Shown: positions 41,366 through 48,523 of the stretch, one piece after another
How the letters are laid out: each line of letters opens with the position of its first letter
How positions within the stretch are numbered: the first letter of the stretch is position 1
Source of the DNA: JAPHTQ01 sp050299175
GTDB taxonomy: Bacteria; Pseudomonadota; Gammaproteobacteria; Thiohalomonadales; Thiohalomonadaceae
Direction of reading: 5' to 3'
DNA: 64,000 bases
Assembly (NCBI GenBank): GCA_050299175.1
Contig: JBNKVM010000009.1
Coordinates: 66,005-130,004 of the forward strand
Made by a program: the position numbers and the translations under genes
The notes under the pieces: model-generated
The model's input: only the letters and a program-made list of their open reading frames with translations
What the model was told of the DNA's origin: nothing
Database searches by the model: none

Positions 41366-42487
41366 ATGTCGCACTTCGCGAGGCTCTATATGTCGCGCCA
41401 GCGTCGCGTGAAGTCAGTAAAGTGGTGGTTGTTCTATCCAGCCTTGTGTGTTCTCACCGTCTCGTCGGGCAAGGGATTTGCCGAGCACTACGGCTATGAT
41501 CACGAGGACGATAATACTGGCTGGAGTATTCATGTCGACAACGACCTGTTCTTTCCGGCTTCGCGTGATCAGCAATATACGGGCGGTATTGCCCTGACCC
41601 TGTCCGGCAAGCGGGCCGCCAATTACTGGTTTTCGCTCGATCCTATTTTGCAGACACTTAATCGCTGGACAGGATTCGATAAGCTCTACAGCGATGCCCC
41701 CCATTACCGACTGCACAGCATATCTTTCGGTGTTGAAGCATTTACCCCAGCAGATATCAAAACACCGCTGCCGATTTACAATGATCGTCCCTACGCCAAC
41801 ATGGTGTTGCTTTCCAATACCCAGCTCAATGCAAATCTGGGAACACAGATCATCTATCATTCCAATTTTACGCTTGGGGTTATCGGTTCGGAATTTGGCG
41901 AGAATGTACAAAAGGAATTGCACCGCACATTAGGTAACTATGTGCCCCAGGGGTGGGAAAATCAGATCAGCGATGGGGGCGAGTTGACTGCAATGTACAC
42001 GCTAACCCGGCAAAAGCTACACATCGTCGAGAAGCCCGTGGATGGCATGACGGTTGAAGTGCGTAGTGTGCTTGGGGGCAGTATCGGCACAACGACGGAA
42101 CTGGGATTTGGGGTTGGCGGGCGCTTCGGACGGATCACCACACCCTGGTGGGAGTTTGCCCCTGTATTCGGCGATTATATCAATTTGGGGACCCCGTTTG
42201 CGTCACGCCCGCGTACAGGTGAGAAAGAACTCTTTGTTTGGGCAGGCTTGATCGCACGGTATCGTGTTTACAGTGCGCTGTTGCAGGGGCAATTTGGCGA
42301 CAGTGAGGTTGCATACACAAGCGATGAGTTGATTCCACTGATTACTGAAACCGCCATAGGGGTTACCTGGGAGCCGGTCAAACAGTGGACGCTGAGTCTC
42401 AGTCTGCGGGCGCGCTCTTCGGAGTTCAGAAATAGCAGCGGGCTGAATACCGACTGGGGGAGCTTGACGCTGAGTTATTGTTATTGA
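41366..42487 (+). CDS. LpxR-like lipid A 3'-O-deacylase (outer-membrane barrel)
   Basis: A 373-residue exported barrel (DUF2219/LpxR family). After a signal-anchor-like stretch (about 18-40, cleavage near GFAE) come the family features: HVDNDLFFPASRDQQYTGGIALTLSG with the Asn/Asp cluster that binds Ca2+ in Salmonella LpxR, YNDRPYANMVLLS, a GVIGSEFGENVQKELHRTLG segment matching the catalytic-loop region, and a C-terminal aromatic. LpxR removes 3'-linked acyl chains from lipid A and alters endotoxicity. The gene occupies the place of nsrR between purA and rnr, with a tRNA-Leu directly downstream on the other strand; acquisition by transfer is possible. Activity is inferred from family only. Confidence 0.8.
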   Translation: MSHFARLYMSRQRRVKSVKWWLFYPALCVLTVSSGKGFAEHYGYDHEDDNTGWSIHVDNDLFFPASRDQQYTGGIALTLSGKRAANYWFSLDPILQTLNRWTGFDKLYSDAPHYRLHSISFGVEAFTPADIKTPLPIYNDRPYANMVLLSNTQLNANLGTQIIYHSNFTLGVIGSEFGENVQKELHRTLGNYVPQGWENQISDGGELTAMYTLTRQKLHIVEKPVDGMTVEVRSVLGGSIGTTTELGFGVGGRFGRITTPWWEFAPVFGDYINLGTPFASRPRTGEKELFVWAGLIARYRVYSALLQGQFGDSEVAYTSDELIPLITETAIGVTWEPVKQWTLSLSLRARSSEFRNSSGLNTDWGSLTLSYCY

Positions 42488-42497
42488 GGCGAGTCAG

Positions 42498-42515
42498 CCT
42501 CCACGGCCGTGGAGG
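42498..42515. other. 18-bp perfect palindrome downstream of lpxR-like gene
   Basis: CCTCCACGGCCGTGGAGG is its own reverse complement and lies 10 bp after the lpxR-like stop. It could fold as a loop-poor hairpin or serve as a dimeric protein site. There is no T run directly after it; the terminator at 42530 follows. Confidence 0.35.
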
Positions 42516-42529
42516 TTCCGGCAATAAAA

Positions 42530-42566
42530 AACCCGCACCAGACGAACTGTATGCGGGTTCTTTTTT
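42530..42566. terminator. Bidirectional terminator between lpxR-like gene and tRNA-Leu
   Basis: AACCCGCA (42530-42537) pairs with TGCGGGTT (42552-42559). An A tract before (T tract on the minus strand) and TTCTTTTTT after make it work for the tRNA on the minus strand and for the lpxR-like transcript on the plus strand. Confidence 0.75.
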
Positions 42567-42569
42567 GTA

Positions 42570-42656
42570 TGGTGCCGAGGAGAGGACTCGAACCTCCACG
42601 GGGTTTCCCCCACTAGCACCTGAAGCTAGCGTGTCTACCAATTTCACCACCTCGGC
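42570..42656 (-). tRNA. tRNA-Leu (anticodon CAG)
   Basis: An 87-nt class-II tRNA with encoded CCA. Acceptor stem GCCGAGG/CCTCGGC, D-loop with GGTAGACAC, anticodon stem CTAG/CTAG around TTCAGGT (anticodon complement at 42620-42622), long variable arm GGGG-AAA-CCCC, and T arm with TTCGAGT. It reads CUG codons and closely follows the E. coli tRNA-Leu(CAG) design. A promoter with TTGACA lies just upstream and a T-rich terminator just downstream. Confidence 0.95.
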
Positions 42657-42693
42657 GTGGTTACCCTGCGTCTTTCGGCGCGAGAGGACGCGA

Positions 42694-42723
42694 ACTTTAG
42701 CAGCGGCAGCTGATTCTTGTCAA
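42694..42723 (-). promoter_or_regulatory. Sigma-70 promoter of tRNA-Leu
   Basis: On the minus strand a perfect TTGACA (42718-42723), an 18-bp spacer and TAAAGT (42694-42699), followed by a GC-rich discriminator (CGCG), as expected of a stringently controlled stable-RNA promoter. It is about 38 bp upstream of the tRNA. Confidence 0.6.
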
Positions 42724-42802
42724 CGCCCGGCGCATCTGGCGGCCAAGTAGGCTAGAATAGCGGATTACGAAAACGCCCCCAGGGCAGCAGGATAGGAATT
42801 AC

Positions 42803-45100
42803 ATGTCACGAAAACCCCGGAAGGACCCCTTCCAGCAGCGCGAAGCGCAAAAATACGAAAACCCCATTCCCAGCCGCGAATTCATCATGCAATTGCTGGA
42901 TGATTCCGGCCAGCCGCTTAACCGTACCCAGATCGCCGCCTTGCTCGGTATCGAAGAAGAGGAGCAACTGGAGGCATTGCGCCGCCGCCTGCGTGCGATG
43001 GAGCGTGACGGCCAGATTATCTTCAATCGTCGTGGCGGCTATGGCCTGGTGAGCAAGATGCAGCTGATCCGCGGACGGGTGATCGGTCACCCGGACGGTT
43101 TCGGCTTTCTCGCGCCCGACGAGGGTGGCGACGATCTGTTTCTCTCCGCCCGCGAGATGCACTCATGTCTGCATGGCGACCGGGTGCTGGCGCGGGTTTC
43201 CGGTGTTGATCGCCGTGGTCGTCGCGAAGGCGCCATCGTCGAAGTGCTTGAACATGCCAACGTCAATGTTGCCGGACGCTACTACTTCGACAAAGGGGTC
43301 GGCTTTGTCGTCGCTGACAACAAACGCATCAACCAGGACATTCTGGTACCCGCCGATCAGACCTACGGTGCCGAGGATGGTCAACTGGTGGTGGTCGAGA
43401 TCCGTGAATATCCCACCCAACGTCGTCAGGCGGTGGGCCGGGTGATCGAGATCCTCGGTGACCACATGGCGCCGGGGATGGAGATCGATGTGGCGATCCG
43501 CAGCCACGACCTGCCTCAGGTCTGGTCACCGATGGTCGAGGCCGAGTGCGAAGGGTTGCCCACCGAGGTGCCCGAGTCGGCCAAGCAGGGGCGTACCGAT
43601 CTGCGCCAGACACCGCTGGTGACCATCGACGGTGAAGACTCGATGGACTTCGACGATGCGGTGTTCTGCGAACCGCAGAGCGACGGTTGGAGGCTGGTGG
43701 TGGCGATTGCCGATGTCTCCCACTACGTCACCCCGGGCACGGCCCTTGATGTGGAAGCGCATCTGCGCGGTAACTCGGTCTATTTCCCCGGTCGGGTGAT
43801 TCCGATGTTGCCGGAGGAGCTTTCTAACGGTCTCTGTTCCATCAATCCCGATGTGGATCGTCTCTGCATGGTCTGCGATATGCAAATCAGCGCCCGCGGC
43901 AAGCTGGAGGATTACAGCTTCTACCCGGCGGTGATGCGCTCCCATGCCCGGCTGACCTATACCAAGGTGGCGGCGATGCTGGTGGATGGTGACCAGCCAT
44001 TGCGCAAGCAGTACAGCAAAGTACTACCGCACCTGGAAAATCTTTACAGCCTGTTCAAGGTGTTGCAGGGCGAGCGTCAGAAGCGCGGCGCGATTGATTT
44101 CGATACCACGGAAACGCGCATCGTTTTCGGTGAAGACAAGAAGATCGAGCAGATCGTGCCGGTGGTGCGCAACGATGCACACAAGCTGATCGAGGAGTGC
44201 ATGTTGATGGCCAATGTGGCCACAGCTGAATACCTGCAAAGCCACGAGATCCCGATTCTCTACCGGGTGCATGACAAGCCCAAGGCGGAGAAGCTGACTG
44301 CGTTGCGTGAATTCCTCGGTGAACTGGGTCTCTCCCTCAAGGGTGGGGATGCCCCCGAGGCAGCCGACTATGCCGAGCTAATGCACAAGATTCAGGGCCG
44401 TGACGATGCGCACCTGATCCAGACGGTGATGCTGCGCAGCATGAACCAGGCGGTCTATAGCCCGGACAATCTGGGGCATTTCGGCCTTTCCTATAAGGCT
44501 TACACCCACTTCACCTCACCGATTCGCCGTTACCCCGACCTGCTGGTGCATCGCGCCATTCGCCACATTCTCTCCGGCCAGCCAGCCGAGACCTTCCGCT
44601 ATGGCATAGACGACATGCTGGTGCTGGGCGAACACTGTTCGATGACCGAGCGCCGTGCCGACGATGCCACCCGTGATGCGATGGACTGGCTCAAGTGCGA
44701 ATACATGATGGATAAGGTGGGTGAGGACTTCGACGGCATCATCAGCAGTGTCACCGGCTTCGGTATCTTCGTTGAGCTGTGCGATATCTATGTCGAGGGA
44801 CTGATCCACGTTACCGGCCTGGGCGACGATTACTTCCAGTTCGATCCCAGCCATCATCGCATGGTGGGTGACCGCACCCGCAAGATCTATCGTCTTGGCG
44901 ACAAGGTGCGTGTGCAGGTGGCGCGGGTCGATCTGGATGAGCGCAAGATCGACTTCGATTTGTTGACCGAAGATGACGAGCGGGTCGAAGCGGTTGAGGA
45001 TAAGCCGAAGAAGAAAGCCAAGCGCAAGGCCAAGCCTAAAGCTAAATCCGGTGCCAAGGGCAAATACCAGAGCAAGGGCGGCAAGAGTAAATCCCGGTGA
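42803..45100 (+). CDS. rnr: Ribonuclease R
   Basis: A 765-residue processive 3'-5' exoribonuclease able to degrade structured RNA. Domains in order: an N-terminal winged helix (IAALLGIEEEEQLEALRRRLRAM), cold-shock domains, the RNB catalytic domain with TIDGEDSMDFDDAVF (Mg-binding Asp cluster), YTHFTSPIRRYPDLLVHR, an S1 domain, and a Lys-rich tail (KKKAKRKAKPKAK). The size and tail fit RNase R rather than RNase II. A TAGAAT at 42753 could be part of its promoter. It overlaps rlmB by 4 bp, keeping the rnr-rlmB pair. Confidence 0.97.
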   Translation: MSRKPRKDPFQQREAQKYENPIPSREFIMQLLDDSGQPLNRTQIAALLGIEEEEQLEALRRRLRAMERDGQIIFNRRGGYGLVSKMQLIRGRVIGHPDGFGFLAPDEGGDDLFLSAREMHSCLHGDRVLARVSGVDRRGRREGAIVEVLEHANVNVAGRYYFDKGVGFVVADNKRINQDILVPADQTYGAEDGQLVVVEIREYPTQRRQAVGRVIEILGDHMAPGMEIDVAIRSHDLPQVWSPMVEAECEGLPTEVPESAKQGRTDLRQTPLVTIDGEDSMDFDDAVFCEPQSDGWRLVVAIADVSHYVTPGTALDVEAHLRGNSVYFPGRVIPMLPEELSNGLCSINPDVDRLCMVCDMQISARGKLEDYSFYPAVMRSHARLTYTKVAAMLVDGDQPLRKQYSKVLPHLENLYSLFKVLQGERQKRGAIDFDTTETRIVFGEDKKIEQIVPVVRNDAHKLIEECMLMANVATAEYLQSHEIPILYRVHDKPKAEKLTALREFLGELGLSLKGGDAPEAADYAELMHKIQGRDDAHLIQTVMLRSMNQAVYSPDNLGHFGLSYKAYTHFTSPIRRYPDLLVHRAIRHILSGQPAETFRYGIDDMLVLGEHCSMTERRADDATRDAMDWLKCEYMMDKVGEDFDGIISSVTGFGIFVELCDIYVEGLIHVTGLGDDYFQFDPSHHRMVGDRTRKIYRLGDKVRVQVARVDLDERKIDFDLLTEDDERVEAVEDKPKKKAKRKAKPKAKSGAKGKYQSKGGKSKSR

Positions 45101-45849
45101 GCGACGCGACCCTGATCTTTGGCCTGCATGCGGTGGAGGCGACGCTCAAGCGCGACCCCGCCAACATCGAACAGCTCTTTTGCGATGACAAACGTAAGGA
45201 CAAGCGACTCAACGAGCTTGCCCGTCTGGCGCAGAACCAGGGCGTCTCTCCCACCTGGGTCGGGAAAAAAGAACTCGACGGGATGCTGCCCGAAGGCGCA
45301 CGCCATCAGGGGGTGGCCGCTCGGGTTCATGGTGTGGCCGAACGCAACGAAAGTTTTCTCGAGCAACTGCTGGTCGAACTGCAGCACCCGGCACTGCTGC
45401 TGGTGCTCGACGGGGTCACCGACCCACACAATCTTGGCGCCTGTCTGCGTAGCGCCGATGCCGCCGGGGTCGATGCGGTGATTGTGCCACGGGATCGTGC
45501 CTGCGGCCTGACCCCGGTGGTGCGCAAGGTTGCCTCAGGCGCTGCCGAGGCGGTGCCCTTCGTTCAGGTGACCAATCTGGCGCGTACCCTCAAGACCCTG
45601 CAGGATGCCGGGGTCTGGGTGGTTGGTACGGCGCTGGAGGAGGAGGCCGTTTCCCTTTACGAGTCGCGCCTTGACGGCCCGCTGGCCCTGGTGCTGGGGG
45701 CGGAGGGGAAAGGTATGCGCCGCCTGACCCGGGAAAGTTGCGATCAGTTGGTCTACATCCCGATGCACGGTAGTGTGCAGAGTCTGAATGTCTCCGTAGC
45801 CACCGGGATCGTTCTTTTTGAGGCCTTGCGCTACCGCGCTTCGAGCTAG
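45097..45849 (+). CDS. rlmB: 23S rRNA (guanosine-2251-2'-O)-methyltransferase
   Basis: A 250-residue SPOUT methyltransferase that modifies G2251 in the peptidyl-transferase P loop. It has the substrate-binding N-terminal domain (IFGLHAVEATLKRDP) and the knotted catalytic domain with LDGVTDPHNLGACLRSADA, LVLGAEGKGMRRL and PMHGSVQSLNVSVATGI. The GTG at 45097 overlaps the rnr stop. Repeat copy E lies 82 bp downstream. Confidence 0.96.
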   Translation: MSDATLIFGLHAVEATLKRDPANIEQLFCDDKRKDKRLNELARLAQNQGVSPTWVGKKELDGMLPEGARHQGVAARVHGVAERNESFLEQLLVELQHPALLLVLDGVTDPHNLGACLRSADAAGVDAVIVPRDRACGLTPVVRKVASGAAEAVPFVQVTNLARTLKTLQDAGVWVVGTALEEEAVSLYESRLDGPLALVLGAEGKGMRRLTRESCDQLVYIPMHGSVQSLNVSVATGIVLFEALRYRASS

Positions 45850-45931
45850 CTAAAGGTAATTGCGTCCCCCCGATTCATCCAGTAGAATACGCGGTCTTTT
45901 ACGCCCTGCCGTCGATTCGGCATGGCGACAA

Positions 45932-46070
45932 GGTGCCTCTAAAAATTCAATCGAGGCGATGAGTGCAAGGCGAAAAGTGACGAAAAAGCGCAGTTTACAT
46001 ACAGTAAATGAGCATTTTGAGGCGCTTTTCAACACAGCAATCGCGGCTTGAGTGGGTTTTTAGAGGTACC
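45932..46070 (-). repeat. Palindromic intergenic repeat, copy E (reverse orientation)
   Basis: 139 bp between rlmB and rpsF. The outer arms GGTGCCTCTAAAAA (45932) and TTTTTAGAGGTACC (ending 46070) pair over 13 of 14 bases. Read on the minus strand the tip is GCTCATTTACTGTATGTAAACTGCGCT, i.e. the same CATTTACTnnnnGTAAACTG core as in copies A-D. Its middle is the most diverged of the family. Confidence 0.8.
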
Positions 46071-46091
46071 TTGAACAATTTGTTTCTCCTT

Positions 46092-46132
46092 GCTCCGGAC
46101 ATTGTGTTCGGGGCTTAACAGCCATAAGGAGC
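46092..46132 (+). promoter_or_regulatory. Candidate ribosomal-protein leader (S6/S18-type) of rpsF
   Basis: Two exclusive pairings are possible just before rpsF. CTCCGGACA (46093-46101) with TGTTCGGGG (46105-46113) makes a 9-bp hairpin. GCTCC (46092-46096) can instead pair with GGAGC (46128-46132), which is the Shine-Dalgarno sequence of rpsF. A small GGCT/AGCC hairpin lies between. S6 with S18 is known to bind an rpsF leader containing a CCG bulge in many bacteria. The CCG here fits, but the match is by eye. Confidence 0.35.
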
Positions 46133-46137
46133 TTTAA

Positions 46138-46548
46138 GTGAAGCACTATGAAATCGTGTTTCTGGTCCACCCTGACCAGAGCGAACAGGTTCCCGCCATG
46201 ATTGAGCGTTATCGCTCAACCATCGAAACCGCAGGCGGTAAAATCCACCGTCTGGAGGATTGGGGCCGTCGCCAGCTTGCCTACCCCATCAACAAGGTTC
46301 ACAAGGCACACTACGTGCTGATGAACATCGAGTGCCCGATCGATGCAATGAAAGAGCTCGAGAATGCATTCCGTTTCAACGATGCGGTCATCCGCAACCT
46401 GATTCTGACCCTGGACGAAGCTGTTACCGAAGCCTCCCCGCTGATCAAGAGCAAGGATGAGCGCCGCGATGACGATGTCGACAACGATGTCGATGACAGC
46501 AGCGACAGCGACAACGAAGAGCAGGCCGAAGAAGCGGCCGCCGAGTAA
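46138..46548 (+). CDS. rpsF: 30S ribosomal protein S6
   Basis: A 136-residue S6 beginning with GTG after a strong AAGGAG. The core KHYEIVFLVHPDQSEQV and LEDWGRRQLAYPINKVHKAHYVLMNIE is standard. It has an unusual C-terminal tail from about residue 103: a run of Asp, Ser and Glu (DDDVDNDVDDSSDSDNEEQ) of over 30 residues. In E. coli, S6 is extended post-translationally with glutamates by RimK, so a genome-encoded acidic tail is notable. There is no priB between it and rpsR. Confidence 0.96.
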   Translation: MKHYEIVFLVHPDQSEQVPAMIERYRSTIETAGGKIHRLEDWGRRQLAYPINKVHKAHYVLMNIECPIDAMKELENAFRFNDAVIRNLILTLDEAVTEASPLIKSKDERRDDDVDNDVDDSSDSDNEEQAEEAAAE

Positions 46549-46572
46549 CACTGAATTCCGGAGTAACTGAAC

Positions 46573-46797
46573 ATGTCACGTTTCTTTCGCCGTAAGAAGT
46601 ACTGCCGTTTTACCGCTGAAGGCGTTAAGCAGATCGATTACAAAGATCTCGGCACCCTGAAAAACTACGTTACCGAAAGCGGCAAGATTGTACCCAGCCG
46701 CATTACCGGTACCAGCGCCAAGTACCAGCGCCAACTCGCTACCGCGATCAAGCGCGCCCGTTACCTGGCCCTGTTGCCTTACTCCGATTCCCACTAA
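46573..46797 (+). CDS. rpsR: 30S ribosomal protein S18
   Basis: A 74-residue S18 (SRFFRRKKYCRFTAEG, LKNYVTESGKIVPSRITGTSAKYQRQLATAIKRARYLALLPY), intact and typical. It pairs with S6 on the 30S platform. Encoded 24 bp after rpsF and 23 bp before the DUF2232 gene, in one operon with rplI. Confidence 0.98.
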   Translation: MSRFFRRKKYCRFTAEGVKQIDYKDLGTLKNYVTESGKIVPSRITGTSAKYQRQLATAIKRARYLALLPYSDSH

Positions 46798-46820
46798 GGG
46801 GAATCGTCGCCTGCAGTAGC

Positions 46821-47741
46821 ATGATGCGTTTCCTCGCGGCATATGTTGCCAAGGGGCCGTTGCAGGCGGTACTGGTGGTGGCGGTATCGGCGCTGTTGTC
46901 GCTGATCCTGCCGCCGCTGGGATATCTGGGGGGTGCGGCGCTGGCGCTGGTCACCCTGCGCATGGGATGGCGGCAAGGCCTGCTGCTGATCCTCGGTGCT
47001 GTGGTTGCCACCGGCCTGCTGGGTACGGTGTTGATCGGCAATCCCCTGGCTGGTCTGTTGATAGGCGTTACCTTCTGGCTCCCGTTGTGGGGCATGGCGG
47101 TGAACCTGCGGCGTACCGCGAGTGAAGTACGTAGCCTGCTGCTGGCTTCACTGTTTGGGGTGATGGCGGTGCTGGCCTTTCATCTGGGGAGCGATGACCC
47201 AACCCAGTGGTGGCACAGCGTGCTGCAGGATGCGTTGAAGAACAGCATCGGCCAGCTGAGCGAGGCGGAGCGGACGCTGTTCCTGCAAAACCTGAAGCTT
47301 ATCGCCAGCCTGATGACCGGCGGTGTTGCAGCAGCGTTGAGCGCCAGCCTGATCGGCAGTCTGTTTCTGGGACGCTGGTGGCAGGCGATGCTCTACAACC
47401 CGGGCGGTTTTGGCGAGGAGTTTCGCGTCCTGCGTCTGGGACGTGCCCTGACCGCGGGCTTTATGGCAGTGTTGCTGCTATTTGCCTTCGGTGTAGGTGG
47501 CCTGTTGTTCCAGGACATCTTTGTGGTGTTGCTGGTGCCCTTTGTTGTTCAGGCGCTGGCGGCGGCCCATGCCCTGGTCCGCTCACGCGGGATGGACAAT
47601 GGTTGGCTGATCGCACTTTACCTGCTGCTGGTGGTCGCCAACGGACACATGTTGTTGCTGCTGGGTTTCATTGGCGCAATGGATAACTGGTTTGATTTTC
47701 GCCGGCTCTTTGCCAACAAGGCTGGGGTCGATAACGATTAG
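46821..47741 (+). CDS. DUF2232 family integral membrane protein
   Basis: A 306-residue protein with about eight hydrophobic segments throughout, e.g. AVLVVAVSALLSLILPPLGYL near the front and LLLLGFIGAMDNWFDFRR at the end. The family, common between rpsR and rplI in gammaproteobacteria such as pseudomonads, is of unknown function; it resembles small transport-component (S-component-like) proteins in layout. The ATG at 46821 has no strong ribosome-binding site. A link to ribosome synthesis is suggested only by its position. Confidence 0.85.
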   Translation: MMRFLAAYVAKGPLQAVLVVAVSALLSLILPPLGYLGGAALALVTLRMGWRQGLLLILGAVVATGLLGTVLIGNPLAGLLIGVTFWLPLWGMAVNLRRTASEVRSLLLASLFGVMAVLAFHLGSDDPTQWWHSVLQDALKNSIGQLSEAERTLFLQNLKLIASLMTGGVAAALSASLIGSLFLGRWWQAMLYNPGGFGEEFRVLRLGRALTAGFMAVLLLFAFGVGGLLFQDIFVVLLVPFVVQALAAAHALVRSRGMDNGWLIALYLLLVVANGHMLLLLGFIGAMDNWFDFRRLFANKAGVDND

Positions 47742-47798
47742 GTAACTTGCGGCAGCGGTCGCGGTTGCTATAGAGATAAAGTAAACGAGGTGGGTACG

Positions 47799-48248
47799 AT
47801 GGACGTAATTTTGCTGGAAAAGGTAATTAACCTGGGCAACCTGGGCGACCAGGTCAAGGTGAAATCGGGCTATGCACGTAACTTCCTGCTGCCCAAGGGC
47901 AAAGCGGTTATGGCGACCAAAGATAACGTCGCCAAATTCGAAGAGCGTCGTGCCGAGTTGGAAGCCAAGGTGGCCGAGCAGATCGCAGAGGCACAGGCCC
48001 GTGCTGAGAAGCTGGCTGCCCTGGGTGGCGTGAGCATCGCTGCCAATGCTGGCGAAGAAGGCAAGCTGTTCGGCTCCGTGACCGCAGCCGATGTCGCCGA
48101 TGCTATCTGTGCCGGTGGCGTGGAAGTGGCCAAGAGCGAAGTGAAGCTGCCGGAAGGTCCGATTCGCGCGATTGGCGAATATGACCTGATGGTTCAGCTG
48201 CATAATGACGTTGAGCAGACCGTTAAGGTAACCGTCGTAGCCGAATAA
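47799..48248 (+). CDS. rplI: 50S ribosomal protein L9
   Basis: A 149-residue L9: MDVILLEKVINLGNLGDQVKVKSGYARNFLLPKGKA, a long central helix rich in Ala/Glu, and the C-terminal domain LPEGPIRAIGEYDLMVQLHNDV. The ATG at 47799 gives the standard N-terminus; an upstream GTG adds three residues. It ends the rpsF operon, followed by repeat copy D and a terminator. Confidence 0.97.
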   Translation: MDVILLEKVINLGNLGDQVKVKSGYARNFLLPKGKAVMATKDNVAKFEERRAELEAKVAEQIAEAQARAEKLAALGGVSIAANAGEEGKLFGSVTAADVADAICAGGVEVAKSEVKLPEGPIRAIGEYDLMVQLHNDVEQTVKVTVVAE

Positions 48249-48253
48249 GCTGT

Positions 48254-48396
48254 AGAAGCGGCCTCAAAATGGTCTTCGTGCCCCGATCCGGCGTTACAAA
48301 GCCTGTTCCGGTGCTCATTTACTCCCGGTAAACTGCGCTCCTCACAGGCTTTGCGCCTTGTCTCCGGGCACGAATCCAAATTTTGATACCACCTCT
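48254..48396 (+). repeat. Palindromic intergenic repeat, copy D
   Basis: About 143 bp starting 6 bp after the rplI stop and ending 3 bp before the terminator stem. The inner stem TCTTCGTGCCC pairs with GGGCACGAATC; ACAAAGCCTGTTCCGG pairs with CCTCACAGGCTTTGCG. The tip is GCTCATTTACTCCCGGTAAACTGCGCT. Same orientation as A, B and C. Confidence 0.87.
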
Positions 48397-48399
48397 AAT

Positions 48400-48437
48400 A
48401 AAACCGCACCAGCGTGCATGATGGTGCGGTTTTAATT
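48400..48437 (+). terminator. Rho-independent terminator after rplI
   Basis: AAAACCGCACCA (48400-48411) and TGGTGCGGTTTT (48422-48433) form a 12-bp perfect stem with a 10-nt loop and a T-rich tail. It ends the rpsF-rpsR-DUF2232-rplI operon beyond repeat D. Confidence 0.85.
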
Positions 48438-48523
48438 TCTGAGCTTTACATCGGCAGCCCGCTTGGGCCATTCTCTTACCCTCAGTGAACGGCTCTGCAC
48501 CGTCGCGATAACAGAGGCTGAAA

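Noticed and set aside
42488..42760. Integrated mobile element at tRNA-Leu
   Set aside because: No integrase, no duplicated tRNA 3' end and no transposase are seen nearby; only a single unusual gene.
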